From the NCBI GenBank assembly GCA_019120275.1, contig DWVL01000078.1:1-64000 (forward strand): a stretch of DNA of 64,000 nucleotides, given 5' to 3'. Source of the stretch: Candidatus Mediterraneibacter excrementavium. GTDB lineage: Bacteria > Bacillota > Clostridia > Lachnospirales > Lachnospiraceae. The notes under the pieces are model-generated. The model was not told where the DNA came from, did not search any database, and saw nothing but the letters and a program-made list of their open reading frames with translations. Each line of letters opens with the position of its first letter. Positions within the stretch are counted from its first letter, which is position 1. Positions 8,751-17,474 of the stretch are shown here, piece by piece. A program made the translations under genes and the position numbers.

Positions 8751-10094
8751 ATGAGCAAAGTATCAGGTTTATTTCAGGATCTTACAACGATCAAAAAGGC
8801 AAGAAACGGAAGACTGGCAAGCTGGGATCAGCGCGGAAAGAACCAGGATTACTGGGAAATCCCGGCAAAGGAAAGCATTACGCTCGGAGAGATCGAGGGC
8901 CCGGGGTGCATTACTCATATCTGGATGACTTCTTCCTGCAGAAAAGTGAAAGCGCCGAGCATACTTGACCCGGTCCAGAATGCGTCTGCAGCCCCGGTTA
9001 TGGAGATCCATCCGGCGCTCGGCGTGATCTGGGACGATTATGATCCCTTCTATTACAGGAAAGCGCTGATCAAGATCACATGGGATGATCAGGATACGCC
9101 AAGCGTGCTGGCTCCTTTCGGAGACTTCTTCTGCATTGGCAACTGCTATCCGGGCAATTTCAGCTCCCTGCCGTTTAATGTATCGCTGAAGCCGGAGGAG
9201 GCGGGCAGATACGGCGCACCGTGTTCCGTATCATGCTATTTCCCGATGCCGTTCAATAAGAAGGCGAAGATCGAGATCATTAATGAAAATGAGCTGCCGT
9301 TTATCCTGTATTTCAATATTGATTATGAAATGTATAAGGAACCGCTCGATGAGAATACGGCGTATTTCCACGCAAGCTGGCACAGGGAAAATCCGTGTGA
9401 TGGATGGGGGCCGGATATCCAGGTGAATTCACCGGAAGTCAACAACGTAGTCAATCTGAAAGGCGATGGCAATTATACGGTGCTCGATGTGGAAGGAACA
9501 GGCCATTATGTCGGATGCAACCTGACGGTTAAACACTATCAGGGAAGCTGGTGGGGCGAAGGAAATGACATGTTCTTTATCGACGGCGAGGAGTACCCGA
9601 GCCTGAACGGAACCGGAACAGAGGATTACTTTAACCATGCGTGGGGCATGCAGCGCAACGCTTTCCCGTTCTTCGGGACGATCGTGCATGAAGGCGATAC
9701 AGACGGATTCCAGGTTTCCTACCGTTTCCATATCACAGACCCCGTGCGTTTTGAGAAGAGCCTGAAGGTGACGATCGAGCACGGACATGCGAATCATCTG
9801 TCTGATGACTGGAGCTCAACGGCATACTGGTATCAGACGCTTCCGACATCCAGGCCGCTGACGATCCTTCCGGTGGAAGAGAGGCTGCCGAATGTTCCGG
9901 TGCTTCCGGAGCGGAATCTGAAGATGCCGGAACTGGCGGAGGACATGAAAGCGGCAAGAGAGTCCTATGAGAAACGCTGGAAAGAGTACAAACCGGCCAG
10001 GGACGAGCAGTTCAGGATCAAAGAAGACAAGGCACGCAGAGAGTCCAGGCTGAATACAGAATTTGCAAAAAAACTCCGTGACGAATACAGATGA
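8751..10094 (+). CDS. DUF2961 / GH172 family glycoside hydrolase
   Basis: GPGCITHIWMTSS, PFGDFFCIGN, NGTGTEDYFNHAWG and YRFHITDPVRFEKSLKVTIEHG are DUF2961 hallmarks; no signal peptide. Confidence 0.88.
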   Translation: MSKVSGLFQDLTTIKKARNGRLASWDQRGKNQDYWEIPAKESITLGEIEGPGCITHIWMTSSCRKVKAPSILDPVQNASAAPVMEIHPALGVIWDDYDPFYYRKALIKITWDDQDTPSVLAPFGDFFCIGNCYPGNFSSLPFNVSLKPEEAGRYGAPCSVSCYFPMPFNKKAKIEIINENELPFILYFNIDYEMYKEPLDENTAYFHASWHRENPCDGWGPDIQVNSPEVNNVVNLKGDGNYTVLDVEGTGHYVGCNLTVKHYQGSWWGEGNDMFFIDGEEYPSLNGTGTEDYFNHAWGMQRNAFPFFGTIVHEGDTDGFQVSYRFHITDPVRFEKSLKVTIEHGHANHLSDDWSSTAYWYQTLPTSRPLTILPVEERLPNVPVLPERNLKMPELAEDMKAARESYEKRWKEYKPARDEQFRIKEDKARRESRLNTEFAKKLRDEYR

Positions 10095-10116
10095 TGCGTG
10101 CGGCTGGAGGAGACAT

Positions 10117-11598
10117 ATGTCAAAGGAATTAATGCAGAAAAATATAGAACGCGCTCAGCAGGAGATCGAGCGCAACAAAGATTTTGTCAGCCAGGGAAAG
10201 CTGCGGCAGCATTATCACTTGATGACGCAGACGGGATGGCTGAATGATCCGAACGGTCTGATCTGGTTTAGAGGGAAATACCACTGGTTCTTCCAGTTCA
10301 ATCCGTACAGCGGTTTCTGGAGCATGATGCACTGGGGCCATGCGGTCAGCGACGACATGATCCACTGGGAATATCTCCCGGTTGCCCTTGCACCCAGCGA
10401 ATGGTATGACGATCATCCGGACGGCGGATGCTTCTCAGGCAGCGCGATCGAACATGACGGGAAATTATATCTGGTCTATACCGGTGTGACGAACAGAGGA
10501 AACGGTTTTGAGCAGTCGCAGTGCGTCGCTTACAGTGAAGACGGGATCCATTTTGAAAAGTATGAAGGCAATCCGGTGATCACACCGCCGGAGGGCGTTC
10601 CGGGGCATCAGTTCCGGGATCCGAAGATATGGGAGCATGACGGGATGTTCTATCTCGTGTGCGGCGCAAGCAGGAACGGCATGGCGCAGGCGCTCCTGTA
10701 TAAGTCGAAAGACATCCTGCACTGGGAGTTCGTAAATGTGCTGGCAGAGAGCCGTGGAGAATGGGGATATATGTGGGAGTGCCCGGATTTCTATCCCCTT
10801 GGCGACAAATACGTGCTGATGTTTTCTCCGATGGGCGGCGGCGAGAGGACATCTGTCTATCTGGTGGGGGATTTTGACTATCATACAGGCAGATTCTACA
10901 ATACCGTATCCGGAGAGATCGACTGGGGATTTGACTACTATGCACCGCAATCGTTCCTGACTCCTGACGGCCGCAGGGTCATCGCCGGATGGGGGAACTG
11001 CTGGGACTGGATGCCGTTCTGGAAAGACTGGGGCCCGACATACCGGGAAGGATGGTGCGGATTCTTCAATCTTCCCCGTGAAGTCATCCTGTGCGATGAC
11101 AATACGTTGAAATTTGTTCCTGTCAGAGAACTGGAAATGCTGCGGTCGGATGAAAAAACAGACCAGGATATCCGGCTCGGGGATCAGGAGATGCACCGGA
11201 TTGATCCGGGCTGCATCTGGGAAATGAAACTGATCGTGGATCTGAAGCGCACAACAGCGAAAAAGATCGGCCTGAGGCTGCGCGCGAAGGACGAGATGAA
11301 GACAGAGATCATCTTTGATCTGGAGCACGGGGAACTCCGCTTTGACAGAGATCATTCGGACGGGTGGAGCAGAGGTGCTGCCCACTGTCCGCTGAACCTG
11401 ATGGGGAAGGATGTACTGGATATACATATTTATTCAGACAGAAGCAATATCGAACTCTTCAGCAACGGTTATCAGAACAATATATCATGCAATGTATTTA
11501 CGCCGTATGAAGACGGTGAAAACAGCGTCTTTGCAGAAGGCGGGGACGCAGTGATCCAGCAGATCCAGACGTGGGATCTGGAGAGAGTCATAAGATAA
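10117..11598 (+). CDS. GH32 family beta-fructosidase (sucrose/fructan hydrolase)
   Basis: GWLNDPNGLIWFRGKYHWFFQFNP, SGSAIE, FRDPKIW, ECPDFYPL motifs. ATG at 10117 preceded by ggagga. Confidence 0.95.
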   Translation: MSKELMQKNIERAQQEIERNKDFVSQGKLRQHYHLMTQTGWLNDPNGLIWFRGKYHWFFQFNPYSGFWSMMHWGHAVSDDMIHWEYLPVALAPSEWYDDHPDGGCFSGSAIEHDGKLYLVYTGVTNRGNGFEQSQCVAYSEDGIHFEKYEGNPVITPPEGVPGHQFRDPKIWEHDGMFYLVCGASRNGMAQALLYKSKDILHWEFVNVLAESRGEWGYMWECPDFYPLGDKYVLMFSPMGGGERTSVYLVGDFDYHTGRFYNTVSGEIDWGFDYYAPQSFLTPDGRRVIAGWGNCWDWMPFWKDWGPTYREGWCGFFNLPREVILCDDNTLKFVPVRELEMLRSDEKTDQDIRLGDQEMHRIDPGCIWEMKLIVDLKRTTAKKIGLRLRAKDEMKTEIIFDLEHGELRFDRDHSDGWSRGAAHCPLNLMGKDVLDIHIYSDRSNIELFSNGYQNNISCNVFTPYEDGENSVFAEGGDAVIQQIQTWDLERVIR

Positions 11599-11603
11599 TC
11601 TTA

Positions 11604-11659
11604 AGCAGTTCCGGAAAATGCTGCCTGAAAGGGGGCGGCAGTCCGGAACTGCTTTTTTA
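11604..11659 (+). terminator. Rho-independent terminator
   Basis: agcagttccgga (11604-11615) / tccggaactgct (11642-11653) then T-run. Confidence 0.85.
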
Positions 11660-11762
11660 AATTTACATTTTTTTGATGATTTTTCTTCTATTCAATGGTA
11701 TGATGATACAAGGACTAATATAAACAGGTCTTGAATCTGATAATGAGAGTGAGGTAAGCAAG

Positions 11763-12383
11763 ATGAATTGTATCAAATGTTATCAGGAAATCCCGGACGG
11801 CTCAAAATTCTGCCCGTACTGCGGAGCACACCAGCCGGAGGGACCGGCTCATGTTGAAAATGATGCCACAGCATCCGCTGCACAGCAGACAGAAACTGCT
11901 GCAGCACAGGAAACAGTAACTGCTGCAGCGCAGGAGACAGAGAACACTGCACAGCAGCCAGAAACTGTTCCGGTACAGGAGACAGAGAACACCGCACAGG
12001 AGGCGGCTGCTCCGGTACAGGAGGCAGGAAACACTGCACAGCAGAACGGCCCGGTGTACCAGTCGGAACCGGTATACCAGTCACCCGTTCAGCCGCAGGC
12101 ACCGATCAACGGAACGCCATATCTGGTGCTGTCGATCGTGCTCGCTGTTCTGAGTGCGCTGTGCTGCTGCAATATATTGAGCCTTGCATTCAGTATCGTT
12201 GCGATCGTTTATTCGTCAAAGATCGGCAAATGTGTAAATGAAGGCGATTATGCGGCTGCGGCGGGCGCTGCAAAAACAGCAAAGATCTGGATCATCGTTG
12301 CTTTTGCGGTTGGAATCGTCGGAACGATCCTTTCTATAGTTGCACTCGGCGGACTGACTGATCTGGCATACTATTACTATTAA
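11763..12383 (+). CDS. Zinc-ribbon protein with Q/T/A-rich repetitive linker and C-terminal CD225/dispanin-like membrane domain
   Basis: CIKCYQEIPDGSKFCPYCG zinc ribbon; AQETENTAQQPE repeats; ALCCCNILSLAFSIVAIVYSSKIGKCVNEGDYAAAAGAAKTAKIWIIVAFAVGIVGTI resembles CD225. Confidence 0.75.
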   Translation: MNCIKCYQEIPDGSKFCPYCGAHQPEGPAHVENDATASAAQQTETAAAQETVTAAAQETENTAQQPETVPVQETENTAQEAAAPVQEAGNTAQQNGPVYQSEPVYQSPVQPQAPINGTPYLVLSIVLAVLSALCCCNILSLAFSIVAIVYSSKIGKCVNEGDYAAAAGAAKTAKIWIIVAFAVGIVGTILSIVALGGLTDLAYYYY

Positions 12384-12384
12384 A

Positions 12385-12864
12385 ATGCAGAAAAAACTGG
12401 CAGCATATGTATCTAAAACGATGAAAAGGCTTCAGGACAGCCGGAAGATGAGGGCCGCGCTCGTACTTTGTGCGGGGGCGGCCGCTCTGTGCGGTGCGGT
12501 ATATCTTTATTTTCATGATCCGCACAGTTATCCGCTGCCCTGTCTGTTTTACCTGGCCACTGGATTTTACTGTCCGGGGTGCGGGTCGGGAAGAGCCTGC
12601 TATTCAATCCTTCATCTGCGGTTCGCGGATGCGTTCTGCTATAATCCGCTGATGACGGTCCTGCTTCCGCTGATCGGTCTGTATATCGCAGTCAGAGCGG
12701 TTGACTGGGTGATCACGGGAGGCAATCATGTGGACGGGAGGATCAGCGTAAAAGCCCTTGTGTGGCTTCTTATATTCGTGCTCATTTACGGGATCCTGCG
12801 GAATATCCCCGTATTCCCGTTTACACTGCTGGCTCCGGGCGGGCTGGCGCAGATACTCGGATAA
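12385..12864 (+). CDS. DUF2752 family membrane protein
   Basis: FYCPGCGSGRACYSILHLRFADAFCYNPL signature plus TM helices. Confidence 0.85.
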   Translation: MQKKLAAYVSKTMKRLQDSRKMRAALVLCAGAAALCGAVYLYFHDPHSYPLPCLFYLATGFYCPGCGSGRACYSILHLRFADAFCYNPLMTVLLPLIGLYIAVRAVDWVITGGNHVDGRISVKALVWLLIFVLIYGILRNIPVFPFTLLAPGGLAQILG

Positions 12865-12902
12865 ATAACGGTGAAAGATTCCGGATAAAGGAGGATGATC
12901 AG

Positions 12903-13835
12903 ATGATCAACAAACTTGTAGAGAAAATCAAAAAGACCGGCGCTCCGATCGTGGTCGGCCTGGATCCGATGCTCGGCTATATCCCGCAGCATATACAGGA
13001 AAAAGCGTTTGCAGAGTTCGGAGAGACGCTGGAGGGTGCCGCGGAAGCGATCTGGCAGTTCAATAAGGAAATCGTGGACAAGACATATGACCTGATCCCG
13101 GCTGTAAAACCGCAGATCGCCATGTATGAGCAGTTCGGCGTGCCGGGTGTGATGGCTTTCAAAAAAACAGTAGACTACTGTAAATCGAAGGATCTGGTCG
13201 TGATCGGCGACATCAAGCGCGGTGATATCGGATCCACGTCTGCGGCATATGCGGTCGGACATCTCGGCAGAGTACAGGTCGGAAGCAAAGCATATGTTCC
13301 GTTTGATGAAGATTTCGCAACAGTGAATCCCTATCTTGGTTCAGACGGAGTGAATCCGTTTATCAAAGTATGCAAAGAAGAGAAAAAGGGTATATTCGTG
13401 CTGGTGAAGACGTCCAATCCGTCCAGCGGGGAATTCCAGGACCGCGAGGTCAGCGGCCGGCCGCTCTATGAACTGGTAGGAGAGAAGGTTGCCGAGTGGG
13501 GTGCGGACTGCATGGGCGATGAATACAGCTATGTAGGTGCGGTCGTGGGCGCAACCTATCCGGAGATGGGAGAGATTCTCAGAAAGATCATGCCGAAGGC
13601 GTATATCCTGGTGCCCGGATACGGCGCCCAGGGCGGACAGGGAAAGGATCTGGTTCATTTCTTTAATGAGGACGGACTGGGTGCGATCGTCAATTCTTCC
13701 CGCGGGATCATTGCGGCGTGGAAGCAGGACGCGTACGAAAAATACGGCGCGGAAAATTTCGGCGATGCGTCCAGAGCGGCGGTTGAGGCGATGATCGCGG
13801 ATATCAGTACGGCACTGGAAAGAAAGGGCTGTTAA
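12903..13835 (+). CDS. pyrF: Orotidine 5'-phosphate decarboxylase (type 2)
   Basis: PIVVGLDPMLGYIP, VVIGDIKRGDIGSTSAAYA, VNPYLGSDGVNPF; ATG 12903 after aaggaggatg. Confidence 0.95.
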   Translation: MINKLVEKIKKTGAPIVVGLDPMLGYIPQHIQEKAFAEFGETLEGAAEAIWQFNKEIVDKTYDLIPAVKPQIAMYEQFGVPGVMAFKKTVDYCKSKDLVVIGDIKRGDIGSTSAAYAVGHLGRVQVGSKAYVPFDEDFATVNPYLGSDGVNPFIKVCKEEKKGIFVLVKTSNPSSGEFQDREVSGRPLYELVGEKVAEWGADCMGDEYSYVGAVVGATYPEMGEILRKIMPKAYILVPGYGAQGGQGKDLVHFFNEDGLGAIVNSSRGIIAAWKQDAYEKYGAENFGDASRAAVEAMIADISTALERKGC

Positions 13836-13845
13836 AGGAGTATAT

Positions 13846-14628
13846 ATGACGAAGAAAAAGGAAAATGCGCTGGTGATCTCCCAGGAGATGCTGGCGCCGG
13901 ACATTTACAGCATGTGGATCCGGACGGAAGCAGCGGCTGAGGCGAAGCCGGGACAGTTCATTTCCATGTATACGAATGACGGAAGCAAACTCCTTCCCAG
14001 GCCGATCAGTATCTGTGAGATCGACCGCAGGGAGGGAAGACTTCGCGTCGTGTACCGGGTGACGGGAAAAGATACCGGAACAGAAGAGTTTTCAAAAATG
14101 AAAGCGGGAGATACCATTCCTGTGATCGGCCCGCTCGGAAACGGCTTTCCATATGAGAAGGCGGAGGGAAAACGCGTGTTCCTGATGGGCGGAGGTATCG
14201 GAGTGCCGCCAATCCTGGAACTTGCAAAGCAGACAGACTGTGCGGAGAAGCAGATAGTGGTCGGCTACCGGGATGCCCGGACCTTTCTCCGTGAAGAGTT
14301 TGAGAAGAACGGAGAAGTCTATATTTCCACAGAAGACGGAAGCATCGGTACGAAGGGCAATGTTATGGACGCCATCCGGGAAAACGGCCTGGAAGCGGAT
14401 CTGATCTATGCCTGCGGTCCCACGCCTATGCTGAGGGCGATCAAGTCCTATGCGGAGGAGAATGGCATCGAATGCTACATCTCCCTGGAAGAACGTATGG
14501 CATGTGGGATCGGTGCATGCCTGGCATGCGTATGTAAGTCCAGAGAGAAAGATCATCACAGCAATGTACACAATAAGCGGATCTGCAAGGACGGACCGGT
14601 ATTCCTTTCTACGGAGGTGGAGATCTGA
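13846..14628 (+). CDS. pyrK: Dihydroorotate dehydrogenase electron-transfer subunit
   Basis: FAD/NAD reductase fold; C-terminal MACGIGACLACVCKS iron-sulfur motif; overlaps pyrD. Confidence 0.93.
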   Translation: MTKKKENALVISQEMLAPDIYSMWIRTEAAAEAKPGQFISMYTNDGSKLLPRPISICEIDRREGRLRVVYRVTGKDTGTEEFSKMKAGDTIPVIGPLGNGFPYEKAEGKRVFLMGGGIGVPPILELAKQTDCAEKQIVVGYRDARTFLREEFEKNGEVYISTEDGSIGTKGNVMDAIRENGLEADLIYACGPTPMLRAIKSYAEENGIECYISLEERMACGIGACLACVCKSREKDHHSNVHNKRICKDGPVFLSTEVEI

Positions 14629-15530
14629 TGGATATGAGAGTAAATATTGCCGGAGTGGAATGGAAGAATCCGGTGACGGTGGCATCCGGGACATTCGGGT
14701 CGGGCGCGGAGTTTGCCGATTATGTGGATCTGAACCGCCTTGGCGCGGTAACGACCAAAGGTGTGGCAAATGTGCCCTGGACAGGAAACCCGACTCCGAG
14801 GGTGGCGGAGACTTACGGCGGGATGATGAATGCCGTAGGACTTCAGAATCCGGGGATCGATGTGTTCTGTGAACGCGATATCCCTTTCCTCAGACAGTAT
14901 GATACGAAGATTATCGTCAATGTGTGCGGAAAATCTGCAGAGGATTACTGCGAAGTCGTAGAGCGTCTGTCGGACGAGGATGTAGATATGCTGGAGATCA
15001 ATATCTCCTGCCCGAATGTAAAAGAAGGCGGGATCGCTTTCGGCCAGAATCCGAAAGCGGCGGAAGATATTACGAAAGCTGTGAAAAAATACGCGAAGCA
15101 GCCGGTGATCATGAAACTCAGTCCCAATGTGACCAGCATTGCTGAAATGGCAAAAGCGGTTGAGGCGGGAGGCGCGGATGCGGTATCTCTGATCAACACG
15201 ATCACCGGTATGAAGATCGACATCAACCGCCGGACATTTGTGCTGGCAAACAGGACCGGAGGAGTATCCGGCCCGGCGATCCACCCCATTGCCGTGCGCA
15301 TGGTGTATGAAGCGGCAAATGCGGTATCGGTTCCGGTCATTGGAATGGGCGGCATAGCCAGGGCGGAGGACGCCATTGAGATGATCCTCGCCGGGGCCAG
15401 CGCCGTATCTGTCGGTACAGCCAATTTCCATGATCCGGGTGTGACCATGGAAATTGTCAGCGGCATTGAAGATTACATGGAGCGGAGCGGATTTGAGACG
15501 GTCGCCGATATGGTCGGGATCGTAAGATAA
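14628..15530 (+). CDS. pyrD: Dihydroorotate dehydrogenase (class 1B)
   Basis: NPVTVASGTFGSG, NISCPNVKEGGIAFGQ, VIGMGGIARAEDAIEMILAGASAVSVGTAN. Confidence 0.95.
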   Translation: MDMRVNIAGVEWKNPVTVASGTFGSGAEFADYVDLNRLGAVTTKGVANVPWTGNPTPRVAETYGGMMNAVGLQNPGIDVFCERDIPFLRQYDTKIIVNVCGKSAEDYCEVVERLSDEDVDMLEINISCPNVKEGGIAFGQNPKAAEDITKAVKKYAKQPVIMKLSPNVTSIAEMAKAVEAGGADAVSLINTITGMKIDINRRTFVLANRTGGVSGPAIHPIAVRMVYEAANAVSVPVIGMGGIARAEDAIEMILAGASAVSVGTANFHDPGVTMEIVSGIEDYMERSGFETVADMVGIVR

Positions 15531-15569
15531 CTCCGGAACCCGCTTCCGGCATCTGACAGGACAGCGGCT

Positions 15570-16292
15570 TTACGGAAGCAGATATGCGTACATTACGACA
15601 AAATGGCATGCGCTTCCGGCCATGACGAACAGATGGAAGATCTCGTGGCTGCCGAAGTTCTGATGTCTGCTGTTGAAGATCGGCAGTTTCAGCGCATAGA
15701 TGACGCCGCCGATCGTGTAGATGATCCCGCCTGCGAGAAGCCATCCGAATGCTGCGGGGGCCAGATTGCTGAGAAGCTGCGTGAACGCCAGTACACAGGT
15801 CCAGCCCATGCCGATATAGAGCACGGATGATACCCACTTCGGACAGAAGATCCAGAATGCCTTGATGAGGATCCCTGCAGCTGCGATTCCCCATACAACA
15901 GAGAGAAGAATGATGCCGGTCCGTCCTTTCAGTGCGATCAGGCACACAGGGGTGTAGCTTCCTGCGATGAGTACGGAAATCATCATATGGTCGATTTTTT
16001 TCAGCGCTTTATTTACCCGCTCTGATATATCGAATGTATGATAGGTCGTACTTGCCGCGTATAGAAGGATCAGGCTTGCGGCATAGACAGACATTGCAAT
16101 GATGTACACCCTGTCCGGCTGAACGGCAGCGCGGATCAGCAGCGGGACAGACGCGATGATGGCCATGATCATGCCGATAAAATGGGTGAGCGCGCTCCCC
16201 GGATCTTTGACGCGGAATTTCCGTGACGGTTTTCTTACTGTAACGGGTGTGTCGATTTTGACTGTTGTTTTCATGATTCCGATGTTTTCCAT
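15570..16292 (-). CDS. Hemolysin III / PAQR family membrane protein (TrhA-like)
   Basis: ALTHFIGMIMAI, YAASTTYHTFDI, KKIDHMMISVLIAGSYTPVCL, HEIFHLFVMAGSACHF motifs; start MENIGIMK after tgtggaggtgc. Confidence 0.92.
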   Translation of the reverse strand: MENIGIMKTTVKIDTPVTVRKPSRKFRVKDPGSALTHFIGMIMAIIASVPLLIRAAVQPDRVYIIAMSVYAASLILLYAASTTYHTFDISERVNKALKKIDHMMISVLIAGSYTPVCLIALKGRTGIILLSVVWGIAAAGILIKAFWIFCPKWVSSVLYIGMGWTCVLAFTQLLSNLAPAAFGWLLAGGIIYTIGGVIYALKLPIFNSRHQNFGSHEIFHLFVMAGSACHFVVMYAYLLP

Positions 16293-16414
16293 AATATGCA
16301 CCTCCACAGATAGTAGAATGTTAATAAAACCATATGTGGTTTTTAAAACTACATTTAATATATGCATATATTACATCAGGAATTCATAAAAATCAATTGT
16401 AAATTTAAAAATTA

Positions 16415-16440
16415 AAAAAACCGGGTTCCCCCGGTTTTTT
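16415..16440 (-). terminator. Bidirectional-looking terminator for the carbamate kinase gene
   Basis: aaaaaaccggg / cccggtttttt stem, 4-nt loop. Confidence 0.8.
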
Positions 16441-16454
16441 GATTATGTGCAGAT

Positions 16455-17384
16455 CTATCGGATGATCGTACCTGTTTTTCCCCGCAGCGCGTCTTTGACT
16501 TTGTCGAAAGATGTGATGCAGGCGGAACGTCCTTCGCCTTTTTCGATGAACTCGACAGCGGCGCGGAATTTCGGGTACATATTATAGATCCCGAAATGCC
16601 CTTCTTCCATATATTTCTTTGCCTGCTCTACGCTGAGTTCTCCAAGGCGCTCTTCGTTGGACTGCCCCATATTGATGGAAACCTGCTCTACATTGGTAAG
16701 GATGATGAGCATATCGGCGTTGATGCCTTCGGCGAGCTTGCCGGCGGCAAGATCCTTTTCAATGACTGCGCTGGCTCCTTTTAAATGATTGTCCTGTTCC
16801 ATGACAGGGATTCCGCCGCCGCCAGCGGCGATCACGACCTGGTCGGCATCGAGCAGCGCATTGACTGCGTCCAGTTCCACGATCTTTACCGGGTTGGGGG
16901 CAGCGACAACGCGGCGGAAGCCTTTGCCAGCCTCTTCGATCACGTAGTTGCCCTTCCTGCGCTCCTCGTTGGCTTCCTGTGCATTCATGTAGCGGCCAAG
17001 TACCTTGGTGGGCGTGTAGAACGCTTCGTCATAAGTATCCACGATCACCTGCGTCAGGATCGTGCTGACTGTGCGGTAGATGCCGCGGTTCAGAAGCTCT
17101 TCGCGGATGCCGTTCTGCAGATCATATCCGATATAACCCTGGCTCATGGCTGAGCAGACAGACATGGGGCATGCGGTGTATTCCGGATGCGCTTTGGCAA
17201 ATTCATTCATAGCGGTGTGGATCATGCCGACCTGAGGCGCATTGCTGTGGGTGATCGCCACCTGATAACCTTCCTCGATGAGATCGGCGATGCATTTTGC
17301 CGTACGGCTGATCGCTGCTTTCTGTTCGGGAAGCGTCGTCCCGAGGGCGCGGTGCCCTAAAGCTAATACAACTCTTTTTTTCAT
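16455..17384 (-). CDS. arcC: Carbamate kinase
   Basis: MKKRVVLALGHRALG, THSNAPQVGMI, VIAAGGGGIPV, ADMLIILTNVEQV; start at 17384. Confidence 0.93.
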   Translation of the reverse strand: MKKRVVLALGHRALGTTLPEQKAAISRTAKCIADLIEEGYQVAITHSNAPQVGMIHTAMNEFAKAHPEYTACPMSVCSAMSQGYIGYDLQNGIREELLNRGIYRTVSTILTQVIVDTYDEAFYTPTKVLGRYMNAQEANEERRKGNYVIEEAGKGFRRVVAAPNPVKIVELDAVNALLDADQVVIAAGGGGIPVMEQDNHLKGASAVIEKDLAAGKLAEGINADMLIILTNVEQVSINMGQSNEERLGELSVEQAKKYMEEGHFGIYNMYPKFRAAVEFIEKGEGRSACITSFDKVKDALRGKTGTIIR

Positions 17385-17474
17385 AACAGTCTCCAATCCG
17401 CCGCCCGGAGGCGGCTGTTCTATATTTTCCAATCTGAATTACGACGGATTATTTATAAAAAGTTTACTATCATT

